Below, one piece after another: positions 33,249 through 41,688 of a stretch of DNA of 64,000 bases (the first letter of the stretch is position 1; every line of letters begins with the position of its first letter). The notes beneath the pieces were generated by a model. It was not told the DNA's origin. It made no database searches and saw only the letters and a program-made list of their open reading frames with translations. The DNA comes from JAAFJM01 sp964529175 (GTDB lineage: Bacteria; Bacteroidota; Bacteroidia; UKL13-3). Location of the stretch: contig CAZGVO010000001.1 in NCBI GenBank assembly GCA_964529175.1, positions 124,001-188,000 of the forward strand. The letters are read 5' to 3'. The position numbers and the translations under genes were made by a program.

Positions 33249-36134
33249 ATGCATAAATTTTACACGTTTTTAAACAAAAAATTATTCGTTTTAGGATTTA
33301 TTCTTGTTTTGTGGCTCCCCAACTGGGCTCAAAACATGACTGCTATTCCTATGATAAAAAATTATCCTAAAACCACTTACAATGGCGGCACACAAACTTG
33401 GGATATTTGCGAATCGGACAATGGCTTGGTGTTTTTTGCTAATAACGATGGCTTGTTACTGTTTGATGGGAATAAATTTTCAAAACATCCATTGCCTAAA
33501 AACACCATTTTACGCTCCATTTACTACGATGGCAATAAAAACAGGCTTTATGCAGGCGGTCAAAACGAAATTGGTTATTTTCAAATAAATACCAATGGCT
33601 CACTTCAGTTTATCTCATTGGCAGATTTGTTACCCATTGGTTTCAAAGGCTTTGAAGATGTATGGGGAATTAAAGAATTAAATAATAATATCTATTTTCA
33701 AACCAGTGGACAAGTGTTTATTTACGATGGGCAATCAATTACAACCATCAGTCCTTCAGACAATTCACTTGAAAACTTGTATAAAGTTAGTAATAGATTA
33801 TTACTTACTGATGTATTAGGAAATATATTTGAATTAAAAGGCAGCAAAGTGCTAAAATTAATAAACGAAAGCCGCCTTGATATTTCTTCTATTTTACCTT
33901 ATCACAATAATAAATTATTGATTACCACCTACAAAAATGGTGTTTTCATTTTAAACAATAATACCATTAGCAAAGCAAATTTTGATGACAACACACTAAA
34001 AACCAACAGAATATACAGAGCTTGTGCTTATGGGAATTTTTATATTTTAGCAAGCAATAGAGCTGGGGTTTATTTTTTAGATAGCAGCGGAAAAATATTG
34101 AACAATATTGATATTAAAGATGGCTTACAAAACAACAATGTGCTATCGGTTTATAAGGACCAAAACAACAATATTTGGCTTGGATTAGATAACGGAATTG
34201 ATTTAATACGACTCAATTATCCATTTGGATACATTCAACCTGATGGGCTGCTAAAAGGCACGGGATATACTTTAGCCGAATACAATAACAACTATTATTT
34301 TGGAACCAATAATGGCTTATACGTTCGTTCTAAAACAGATAATTCGGCCGATGCATTTCAATTGGTAACCAATACCGAAGGACAAGTTTGGTGGGCTCAG
34401 CAAATCAATGGAAAACTATTTGCTTGTCATCATGAAGGTTTGTTTGAAATAAATGGAGTAACTGCAACCAAAATAGCAGATACCCGTGGTTGTTGGAAGT
34501 TAATAGCGCTTGAAAAACATCCGGGCTACTATTTAATGGGTACTTACAATGGTATGAGCTTATTTAAATGGGAAAACAATAGCTTGGTTTTTGTTACTAA
34601 ATTAAGCCGATTTAAAGAATCGAGTAGGTTTATTGAAGAGGATGAAGCTGGAAATATTTGGGTTGGCCATCCATATAAAGGAATTTATAAAATAAAAATT
34701 AGCAATGACTTACAAAGTGTACAACAAGTACGTTTGTATAACAGTAAAGATGGATTGCCTAACGAAACAGAAAATTATGTTTTCACAACCGATTTGGGTT
34801 TGAGCTTTACTACTAGTAAAGGTGTTTATAAATACCGAGCCGATTTAGATAAATTTGAGTTATTTAAAACCTTTGCCTCGCAACTTGACACATCAAAAGC
34901 TTACAAGCGTTTATTTAATGGTAAAAACGGAAATATTTGGTTTATTAATAACCAAGAAATTGGCTACCTAAAACCTAATTATAATGGCGTTGATTATGCT
35001 TACTCGAAAATAGTATTGCCTAAGCTAGATCAAAACTTGGTTGGAGGCTTTGAGTTTTTAAGTGAATGTAGCGATGGTAATTTATTTATTGGAGTTGAAA
35101 CTGGTTTTGTAAATATTAATTTGAAACAAATAAAAAGGTTTGTTCAACAGCCTCCAACAGTTTTATTGACCAATATTTCTTCATTAACACAATTAGATTC
35201 AGTTTATTACAGGTATATTTCAAACAATGCTGAGATATTAGATATCAATGATAGGTCAATTGAATTTTCGTTTAGTTCGCCCAATGCTTATTTTTATAAA
35301 GATTTATCTTTTTCGAGTTATTTAGAAGGTTGGGAAAAAACTTGGTCGCCTTGGAAACCAACCGATTCGAGGGAATTTAGCCGCCTTTCTTATGGCGATT
35401 ATGTATTTCATATAAAAGCTAAATGCATGGGCTTAGAGGGTCCAGAAACAGTTATTAAAATACACATTCCAGCGCCATGGTATTGGACCAAATTTGCCAA
35501 GTTCTTCTACATGTTAATTGCCTTATTTGCAGTACTTTTAATTGGATTTTTCCCTCAAATGTTGGTGCGAAAAAAAGCTTCAAGGGTTATTGCAGAAAAA
35601 GACAATCATTTTAAGCAACAAACTGAATTATTACGCCTAGAAAAAGAACACCAAGAAAAAGAATTGATTAAACTAAAAAACCAACAATTGCAACGCGAAC
35701 TAGAACATCAAGCTAAGGAATTGGCTTCTAGCACCATGCACATAGTTCAAAAAAGCGAGAAATTGCTTTCCATTAAAGATAAACTGAAACGAATTTCACA
35801 AATAAGCAACGACCCTAAAATAAAACCAGAAATTAGTGAGTTAATTAAAGATATAGATAACGACACTTTAATAGATAAAGATTGGGAAAAATTTGAGTTG
35901 TATTTTAATAATATACATGAAAGTTTTACTCAAAGTTTAAAAGCCAAATTCCCAGTACTTTCGGCCAACGACATAAAAATGTGCGCTTATTTACGCATGA
36001 ATTTATCAACCAAAGAAATTGCTTCTATTTTAAATATTTCTACTCGCGGTGTTGAAATCAGTCGTTATCGATTACGTAAAAAAATGGAACTTGACGCGGG
36101 AACTAATTTAACTGATTATTTGTCAAGACTTTAG
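33249..36134 (+). CDS. Membrane-tethered regulator: propeller, Y_Y_Y and LuxR-type HTH
   Basis: 961 residues. Order: signal peptide (to about 28, NWAQ); two-component-regulator propeller repeats (about 45-640, e.g. GLVFFANNDGLLLFDG, NNIWLGLDNGI, GNIWVGHPYKGI); triple-tyrosine (Y_Y_Y) domain (about 670-740); one membrane helix (FFYMLIALFAVLLIGFFPQM, about 752-772); a cytosolic coiled coil (about 780-835); and a LuxR-type helix-turn-helix at the C-terminus (LSANDIKMCAYLRMNLSTKE onward). No kinase or receiver is present, so signal and DNA binding are in one chain across the inner membrane. It is divergent from the beta-glucan operon and very probably controls it, sensing a periplasmic oligosaccharide. 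Confidence 0.92.
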   Translation: MHKFYTFLNKKLFVLGFILVLWLPNWAQNMTAIPMIKNYPKTTYNGGTQTWDICESDNGLVFFANNDGLLLFDGNKFSKHPLPKNTILRSIYYDGNKNRLYAGGQNEIGYFQINTNGSLQFISLADLLPIGFKGFEDVWGIKELNNNIYFQTSGQVFIYDGQSITTISPSDNSLENLYKVSNRLLLTDVLGNIFELKGSKVLKLINESRLDISSILPYHNNKLLITTYKNGVFILNNNTISKANFDDNTLKTNRIYRACAYGNFYILASNRAGVYFLDSSGKILNNIDIKDGLQNNNVLSVYKDQNNNIWLGLDNGIDLIRLNYPFGYIQPDGLLKGTGYTLAEYNNNYYFGTNNGLYVRSKTDNSADAFQLVTNTEGQVWWAQQINGKLFACHHEGLFEINGVTATKIADTRGCWKLIALEKHPGYYLMGTYNGMSLFKWENNSLVFVTKLSRFKESSRFIEEDEAGNIWVGHPYKGIYKIKISNDLQSVQQVRLYNSKDGLPNETENYVFTTDLGLSFTTSKGVYKYRADLDKFELFKTFASQLDTSKAYKRLFNGKNGNIWFINNQEIGYLKPNYNGVDYAYSKIVLPKLDQNLVGGFEFLSECSDGNLFIGVETGFVNINLKQIKRFVQQPPTVLLTNISSLTQLDSVYYRYISNNAEILDINDRSIEFSFSSPNAYFYKDLSFSSYLEGWEKTWSPWKPTDSREFSRLSYGDYVFHIKAKCMGLEGPETVIKIHIPAPWYWTKFAKFFYMLIALFAVLLIGFFPQMLVRKKASRVIAEKDNHFKQQTELLRLEKEHQEKELIKLKNQQLQRELEHQAKELASSTMHIVQKSEKLLSIKDKLKRISQISNDPKIKPEISELIKDIDNDTLIDKDWEKFELYFNNIHESFTQSLKAKFPVLSANDIKMCAYLRMNLSTKEIASILNISTRGVEISRYRLRKKMELDAGTNLTDYLSRL

Positions 36135-36145
36135 AATTCAAAATA

Positions 36146-36529
36146 TTAAAGAACCAACTCTTCAAATAACCGTTGCGCAGTTTTTTCCAAATCTGAACAT
36201 AAGCCAGGGTGTGGACGCGATAACTGAATAGCTGAACTTCTTACAGCTGTAAGCCACCTAAACCTTGAAGGCACATCTAATTCAGCAATTGGGCTGCTAT
36301 TTTTTATGCCGTGTGCAATATTAGCTAACGATTGCAAATTTAACTTAATTTGCTCAATATCAATTTTTTCTGAAAAAATCAGTAGTTTAGCTTCATTTAC
36401 AGCATAATGTACTTTTATAAAATTGGCTTTTTTACAAAATAAAATAATGCCCACGTTTACAAATTCTTCGCGCTCAATAACAGGCAAAACACGAATTACC
36501 GCATATTCATATATGTGATTATCTTGCAT
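36146..36529 (-). CDS. DUF3037 domain protein
   Basis: 127 residues, a small cytosolic protein beginning YEYAVIRVLPVIEREEFVNVGIILFC, the hallmark of DUF3037. The function of the family is unknown. It is known to sit next to HipA-like kinase genes, as here: its start overlaps the kinase stop by 11 bp. It may be a substrate, inhibitor or partner of the kinase. It is convergent with the propeller regulator gene, with 11 bp between stops. Confidence 0.9.
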   Translation of the reverse strand: MQDNHIYEYAVIRVLPVIEREEFVNVGIILFCKKANFIKVHYAVNEAKLLIFSEKIDIEQIKLNLQSLANIAHGIKNSSPIAELDVPSRFRWLTAVRSSAIQLSRPHPGLCSDLEKTAQRLFEELVL

Positions 36530-37298
36530 TTTGTGCTTCGTTTATAAAAATGTGAGAATGATTTAAGCGTGTAATTAAAAACTGTAAATACATGTTTTTC
36601 AGCTCTTCAGGAGTTTTATCAGTATCGTTCCAAACTAACCATTCAGCAGGAATTAAATTTACAATTTCAGTGAGTTTATCAACTGTTAAAACCTTTTTTA
36701 TTTCTTCATTTACTTGGGTTAGTTCAGTAGCCTGTGGCAATAAAACATGGCTTTTAATAATAGTAAAAGGTGTTTTAGCAGCATTTTCCCAATCGGTTCC
36801 TGAATGGTGAAAATAAAAACTTGCCCCATGATCAATTAACCACAACTCCTTATTAAACAGCAACATATTAGTATTTCTAAATGTCCTATCCATATTGGTA
36901 ATAAACGAATCGAGCCAAACTATTTTAGAGGCCAAGTGAGGTTCAATGGTTTTAACTGCTGGATCAAAATTGATAGAACCCGATAAGAAATGTAAAGCTA
37001 AATTAAGCCCTTTACTGGCCTTCAATAAATCTTGAATTTCCTCGTCAGCCTCTGTTTGTCCAAAGGCTTCATGCAAATTAGCAAAAACCAATTCTGGCAC
37101 TTTTAAACCCAAGGCACGAGCGATTTCGCCACCTAATAACTCGGCCACTAACACTTTGGTTCCATGGCCAGAACCATTAAATTTGAGTACATATTTAAAA
37201 TTGTCGTCAGCCTCGGCCAAAGCCGGCAAAGAGCCACCTTCGCGCAAAGGAGTTATATAACGTGTAATGGTTACAGTTCTAAGATTAGGTTTTGTCAT
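36519..37298 (-). CDS. HipA-like kinase family protein
   Basis: 259 residues, much shorter than E. coli HipA (440). Kinase-like features: YVLKFNGSGHGTKVLVAELL (Lys39 and a Gly-rich stretch), catalytic-loop-like NMDRTFRNTNML (Asp137, Asn142/144) and the metal-binding LIDHGASF (Asp156). The HipA N-terminal domain and HipB-type antitoxin are absent; instead a DUF3037 gene overlaps the 3' end. HipA kinases phosphorylate Ser/Thr of protein targets such as GltX; the target here is unknown. A two-gene system of this kind may be a toxin-antitoxin-like or regulatory module. A TACTTTTG box at 37327-37334 may be its promoter. Confidence 0.88.
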   Translation of the reverse strand: MTKPNLRTVTITRYITPLREGGSLPALAEADDNFKYVLKFNGSGHGTKVLVAELLGGEIARALGLKVPELVFANLHEAFGQTEADEEIQDLLKASKGLNLALHFLSGSINFDPAVKTIEPHLASKIVWLDSFITNMDRTFRNTNMLLFNKELWLIDHGASFYFHHSGTDWENAAKTPFTIIKSHVLLPQATELTQVNEEIKKVLTVDKLTEIVNLIPAEWLVWNDTDKTPEELKNMYLQFLITRLNHSHIFINEAQNAR

Positions 37299-37326
37299 TA
37301 AAGATTGGTGTATATAAATACAGTGT

Positions 37327-37334
37327 CAAAAGTA
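37327..37334 (-). promoter_or_regulatory. Predicted -7 box of the HipA-like/DUF3037 pair
   Basis: Minus strand TACTTTTG, full match to TAnnTTTG, 28 bases 5' of the start codon. No TTG at -33. Confidence 0.35.
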
Positions 37335-37339
37335 GTATA

Positions 37340-37375
37340 TATTTTAAAAAGAAAAAGGCTGGATTGCTCCAGCCT
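37340..37375 (-). terminator. Rho-independent terminator of the repeat-built T9SS gene
   Basis: AGGCTGGA (37356-37363) pairs with TCCAGCCT (37368-37375) around a 4-base loop; on the minus strand TTTTTCTTTTT follows. It lies 31 bases after the stop at 37407. Confidence 0.9.
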
Positions 37376-37406
37376 AATTCTTACTATTATATATAAAACT
37401 TGAAAA

Positions 37407-40379
37407 CTAGTCTCTTTGGAATTTGATAGTTTTAACAGCATTACCTGCTTCAACTTTCAATAAATAAATGCCTTGTTTTAAAGAACGAGTATCTAAGTTA
37501 ATAGTACCTGTTACGTTGTTTTGAATATTAGTTTTGGCAATCATTAACTCGCCTAACATATTATAAACGTAAACTTTAGCATCTTTTTCTGAAACTGCTT
37601 CTAAATCAATAAATAATGATTCAGAAGCAGGATTTGGATAAACTTTCATGCTGTTTAAAACATTTTCGTTAACACCAATTACATTACAAATAGTACAAGT
37701 ATTCCAGCAATAAGCACCAACAATTTTAGCTGATGAGTCTGAAATTACAACATTTCTATTAGTAAAGTTTCCAACTGTTTTAGTACAAGGATCAGAAGCG
37801 CTGAATTGCTCTTGATCTTCCCAATTTCCAATGGTAAATTTAAAATCGTATGAACCGGTATCTAAAGTTAAAGTAACTGCATAGATGTTTTGACCAATTG
37901 AATCCATTGGAGTACAGCTACCGCACCAGCCATTAAAACTACCATTTAAAGTAACACCTTTAGATAAATCACCTACGTAATTTTTCATATTAACTTTAAA
38001 AGTAACTTTTGCTTTAGGTGCAGTGTTTTGGCAGCTTACACAGCTTTCCCAACAAACTGTTGGTAAGGTATCGTTTAATTTAGAAACAGTAATTGTTCTA
38101 TTAGTAAAACCAGATTTAGTGGTAGTACAAGTTAAACCTTCTTTCAATAATTCTTGTGATTTCCAAGCACCAATTACGTATTTAAAATCGTAAGTTGAGT
38201 CTTTATCTAATAAAACTGAAGCTCTCCAAACGTTGGTATTACCCACTTTAGTCATAGGAGTACATGCACCACACCAGTTGTTAAAAGTTCCATTTAAGGT
38301 AACAGTATCACCAGCTGCAGGAATATTTTTGCTCATATCAACACTGAAAGTAACATAAGTTTTAGTTGGACCACCAGTATTGCCACAAGCTGAACAACTT
38401 TCCCAACATACCATTGGAATAGAATCGTTATTTTTTGAAGTAGTGTAAACACGGTTGGTAAAACCACTAGTAGTTTTAGTACAAGCTGTTAATGCAGGAT
38501 TTAAGGTTTCTGAAGATTTCCAAGCACCAATAACGTATTTATATTCATACTCAGTATTAGTATCTAATTCAATAGTTGTAGTCCACATTTTTGTTCCAAC
38601 AATATTTGTCATTGGAGTACAAGCACCACACCAGCCATTAAAAGTACCATTCAAAGTAATGGTATCGCCAGCATTCATTGGTAAATTTTTAGTATCTACT
38701 GTAAATTTAACGCTTACTTTACTACTTCCAACAGGTCCGCCTGCAGCACCAAATTTCACATCATCAAAATAATAAGTTTTTTCACCAGCAATTGCACCTG
38801 TAGTTCCAAAATTACAGAAAATAGAAACTTTATTGAATGGTGTAGCTAAATTAAATGGATTAGTTCCTACCACTACATTTGCAAAATTAAATTCTAAGGT
38901 TTGCCAGCCCACTACTGTAGTTAATACTTCTGTTTCAGCTGTTTTAGTATTATCAGTGCTCATTTCAACTTTTAATCTTACTGGAGTACCAACTGTAGGC
39001 GACCAAAAGCGTAAATTCATTCTTTTTTCGTTAGCTGTAAAAGGAATAACAGAGCCAAAACCCGGTTCTGGAGTTCCTGCAACAGAAATAGTGGTTCCAG
39101 CCCATAATTCAGCAGTATTGGTTTTAATTACCTTAGCCACTTTGTTATTTGCATCAGTTGGATCAACTACAATAGTTGAATTTGTTCCTCCAAACGATAC
39201 CAATCCATAATCCACTGTAGTTTCGTTAAACGTAACAGGCAAGCTCATTTGAGCTAATGGAGGAGGAGGTGCAGCACCAAATTTTACATCATCAAAATAG
39301 TAAGTTTTTTCACCAGCAGTAGCTCCTGAAGTTCCAAAATTACAGAAAATAGAAACTTTGTTAAATGGAGTAGCTAAATTAAATGGATTTGTTCCAACAA
39401 CAATATTTGCAAAATCAAATTCTAATGTTTGCCATCCTACTACTGTGGTTAATACTTCAGTTTCAGCTGTCTTAGTATTATCTGTGCTCATTTCAACCTT
39501 TAATCTTACTGGAGTACCCACAGTAGGTGACCAAAAACGTAAATTCATTCTTTTTTCTGTTGAAGTAAAAGGAATTGCAGAACTAAAACCTGGTTCTGGT
39601 GTACCTGCAATAGAAATAGTAGTTCCTGCCCAAACTTCGGCAGTATTTGATTTAATTACTTTTGCAACTTGATTATTTGCATCTGTAGGGTCAACAACTA
39701 TAGTTGAGGTAGTTCCACCAAAAGACACTAAGCCGTATTCTACAGAACTTGAGTTAAAAGTGACAGGTAAGTTCATTTGAGTTAAAGGACCAACAGGAGC
39801 TGGACCAAATTTAACATCATCAAAATAATAAGTTCTTTCGCCAGCAGTTGCTCCCGTTGTTCCAAAATTACAAAAAATAGAAACCTTGTTAAATGGAGTA
39901 GCTAAATTAAATGGATTAGTTCCTACCACAACGTTAGCAAAATTAAATTCTAATGTTTGCCATCCTACTACTGTTGTAACAGCTTCTGTTTCTGCTGTTT
40001 TGGTATTATCGGTACTCATTTCAACTTTTAATCTTATTGGAGTACCTACGGTTGGAGACCAAAACCTTACGTTCATTCTTTTTTCAGTTGAAGTAAAAGG
40101 AATTGCTGCGCTAAAACCTGGTTCTGGAGTTCCAGCTACAGAAACAGTAGTTCCTGCCCACAATTCGGCAGTATTGGTTTTAATTACTTTTGCAACTTGA
40201 TTTGCAGAATTAGTTGGGTCAACAACAATTGTAGAAGCGGTTCCGCCAAACGATACCAATCCGTAATTTACGTTAGAGGAATCGAAAGTAACGGGTAAAT
40301 TCATTTGTGTTTGGGCATTACTTATATATGTGGCCGTAAGCAACATAAAAAGTAATTTAATTTGTCTAAGTGTTTTCAT
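37407..40379 (-). CDS. T9SS-secreted repeat protein with glycan-binding-like modules
   Basis: 990 residues from ATG 40379 (MKTLRQIKLLFML, signal to SNAQ); an earlier in-frame start lacks a signal-like N-terminus. Three tandem modules of exactly 176 residues follow (about 22-550; each MNLPVTF...YGLVSFGG, later FWSPTVGTP, ending YYFDDVKFG), beta-sandwiches of carbohydrate-binding look. Then come three modules of about 110-120 residues (about 550-900; each VTLNGTFNGWCGACTPM...KYVIGAWK...CWESC), like starch/glycogen-binding-type modules with conserved Cys pairs. The end (VYPNPASESLFIDL...) is a T9SS type A sorting domain. No catalytic domain: probably a surface glycan-binding or matrix protein. 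It shares a promoter-region motif with the beta-glucan operon. Confidence 0.85.
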   Translation of the reverse strand: MKTLRQIKLLFMLLTATYISNAQTQMNLPVTFDSSNVNYGLVSFGGTASTIVVDPTNSANQVAKVIKTNTAELWAGTTVSVAGTPEPGFSAAIPFTSTEKRMNVRFWSPTVGTPIRLKVEMSTDNTKTAETEAVTTVVGWQTLEFNFANVVVGTNPFNLATPFNKVSIFCNFGTTGATAGERTYYFDDVKFGPAPVGPLTQMNLPVTFNSSSVEYGLVSFGGTTSTIVVDPTDANNQVAKVIKSNTAEVWAGTTISIAGTPEPGFSSAIPFTSTEKRMNLRFWSPTVGTPVRLKVEMSTDNTKTAETEVLTTVVGWQTLEFDFANIVVGTNPFNLATPFNKVSIFCNFGTSGATAGEKTYYFDDVKFGAAPPPPLAQMSLPVTFNETTVDYGLVSFGGTNSTIVVDPTDANNKVAKVIKTNTAELWAGTTISVAGTPEPGFGSVIPFTANEKRMNLRFWSPTVGTPVRLKVEMSTDNTKTAETEVLTTVVGWQTLEFNFANVVVGTNPFNLATPFNKVSIFCNFGTTGAIAGEKTYYFDDVKFGAAGGPVGSSKVSVKFTVDTKNLPMNAGDTITLNGTFNGWCGACTPMTNIVGTKMWTTTIELDTNTEYEYKYVIGAWKSSETLNPALTACTKTTSGFTNRVYTTSKNNDSIPMVCWESCSACGNTGGPTKTYVTFSVDMSKNIPAAGDTVTLNGTFNNWCGACTPMTKVGNTNVWRASVLLDKDSTYDFKYVIGAWKSQELLKEGLTCTTTKSGFTNRTITVSKLNDTLPTVCWESCVSCQNTAPKAKVTFKVNMKNYVGDLSKGVTLNGSFNGWCGSCTPMDSIGQNIYAVTLTLDTGSYDFKFTIGNWEDQEQFSASDPCTKTVGNFTNRNVVISDSSAKIVGAYCWNTCTICNVIGVNENVLNSMKVYPNPASESLFIDLEAVSEKDAKVYVYNMLGELMIAKTNIQNNVTGTINLDTRSLKQGIYLLKVEAGNAVKTIKFQRD
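38729..40312 (-). repeat. Three tandem 528-bp coding repeats
   Basis: Matching anchors (ATAGAAAC...) lie at about 38821, 39349 and 39877, exactly 528 bp apart, and the copies are nearly identical over long stretches, also at synonymous sites. This points to recent duplication or ongoing gene conversion. Confidence 0.9.
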
Positions 40380-40772
40380 CTTATTGTCTTTATTTTTATT
40401 TGATGTTGTAAATTTAAACTTAACCAATTCACTTCCTAACTTGTTACCCCCTACTTAACTTTCACCACTAAAAACCACACAGCAGAACTATACTACATTG
40501 CTACTACAAATCCATATAAAAATCTAGTAATCAGTTGTTTAAAAAATTATAAAAGTTAAAGATTTGGCAAAAGAAATTCGTACTTTTATAAATAAAACCA
40601 TTCGATTTTCAAGAAAATTTACCCCCAAACTAACCTGAAATAACTTTTTTATCCACTTATAACACCTTTATGAATAAAGCAAAAACATAAAAATTTGAGT
40701 CGATTTAAAAAATAATAAAAAAAATAGCTTTATTTGCCTAAATAACACTTTAAAGCAAAGCCAATACAAATT
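40380..40772. other. Gene-free divergent region, 393 bp
   Basis: An AT-rich gap between the T9SS repeat gene (minus) and the PcrB-type gene (plus). It holds the second copy of the putative regulator site (40491-40508). A weak -7-like TTTATTTG at about 40731 may serve the plus-strand gene. I see no gene or other repeat. Confidence 0.6.
40491..40508 (-). promoter_or_regulatory. Putative regulator site CATTGCTACTACA, copy 2
   Basis: TACTA followed by CATTGCTACTACA (40496-40508), identical in the 13-bp core to the copy at 33157-33169, in the same orientation, 112-129 bases 5' of the start of the T9SS repeat gene. Confidence 0.45.
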
Positions 40773-41516
40773 TTGACTATAGAAATACTAAATACTTTAT
40801 TAGAAAAAAAACAAAAAAAGCAAAAGCAATTGGCTGTGTTAATAGACCCAGATAGTGTAGATGAAAATCAGCTAATTAACCTTTGCAACTTGTGCAATCA
40901 AGCCAAAGTTGATTTAATTTTAGTTGGTGGCAGTTTAATAACTAATGGATTTTGGAATAAATGCGTTTCTTTAATTAAATCGTTAACCCAAATCCCAGTA
41001 TTGCTTTTTCCAGGAAATATAATGCAGGTGCACGATGAGGCAGATGCTATACTTTTTTTAAGCATGATTAGCGGGCGAAATGCAGATTTATTAATTGGTA
41101 AACATGTTTTGGCAGCTCCTGTGCTTAAAAAATCAGGAATTGAGGTTATTCCAACAGCTTATATGATAGTAGATGGAGGAAATATTACCAGTGTCATGTA
41201 CATGAGTAATACCATGCCCATTCCGCACGATAAAAACAACATTGCAGTTTGTACAGCCATGGCAGGCGAAATGTTAGGCCTTAAAGTAATGTATATGGAT
41301 GCTGGAAGCGGTGCCAAACAACCCATTTCATCATCAATGGTGCAGGAGGTAGCTAATAGCGTATTAGCGCCTTTATTTGTAGGAGGAGGTATTAAAACAG
41401 CAGAACAAGCTGTAATAACTGCACAAGCAGGAGCAGATGTAGTAGTTATTGGAAATGCCTTCGAGAAAAATCCGAATTTGATTTTGGAAATTACAGCAGC
41501 AATAAAAAACATTTAA
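40773..41516 (+). CDS. pcrB: Geranylgeranylglyceryl phosphate synthase family protein (PcrB-type)
   Basis: 247 residues from TTG 40773; no ATG is available before the conserved core. TIM-barrel motifs of the GGGP/HepGP synthase family: VLIDPDS, LVGGSL, MYMDAGSGA and the phosphate-site VGGGIKTAEQA and GNAFE. These enzymes join a polyprenyl diphosphate to glycerol 1-phosphate. Archaea use this for membrane lipids; Bacteroidota carry the hexameric type, whose end product in the cell is not settled. The gene stands alone. Confidence 0.92.
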   Translation: MTIEILNTLLEKKQKKQKQLAVLIDPDSVDENQLINLCNLCNQAKVDLILVGGSLITNGFWNKCVSLIKSLTQIPVLLFPGNIMQVHDEADAILFLSMISGRNADLLIGKHVLAAPVLKKSGIEVIPTAYMIVDGGNITSVMYMSNTMPIPHDKNNIAVCTAMAGEMLGLKVMYMDAGSGAKQPISSSMVQEVANSVLAPLFVGGGIKTAEQAVITAQAGADVVVIGNAFEKNPNLILEITAAIKNI

Positions 41517-41627
41517 GGTTTTTAAAACTCACTTTCTAAATACTGCTTAAATATAACTTACATCGATTTAAATACAAAAAATGTATTAAAAACTTACATA
41601 CCTTTCTTTTTTTGTGGGTAATAATCA

Positions 41628-41658
41628 TTTGGTGTTTACATTGGTAATTATATTTTTG
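41628..41658 (+). promoter_or_regulatory. Consensus Bacteroidota promoter of ugd
   Basis: TTTG (41628-41631), exactly 19 bases, then TATTTTTG (41651-41658): a full match to TTTG-N19-TAnnTTTG. It lies 30 bases 5' of the ATG. The best promoter in the window. Confidence 0.8.
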
Positions 41659-41688
41659 AACAAAATTAATTTTAAACCCCATTAGAAT

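Noticed and set aside
38455..40200. Four plus-strand open frames of about 105-125 codons with similar sequences
   Set aside because: They are antisense reflections of the tandem repeats in the T9SS gene; their similarity follows from the repeats.
38729..40312. Regular 528-bp repeats as a CRISPR or satellite array
   Set aside because: The period is exactly 176 codons and the reading frame is continuous, so these are protein module repeats.
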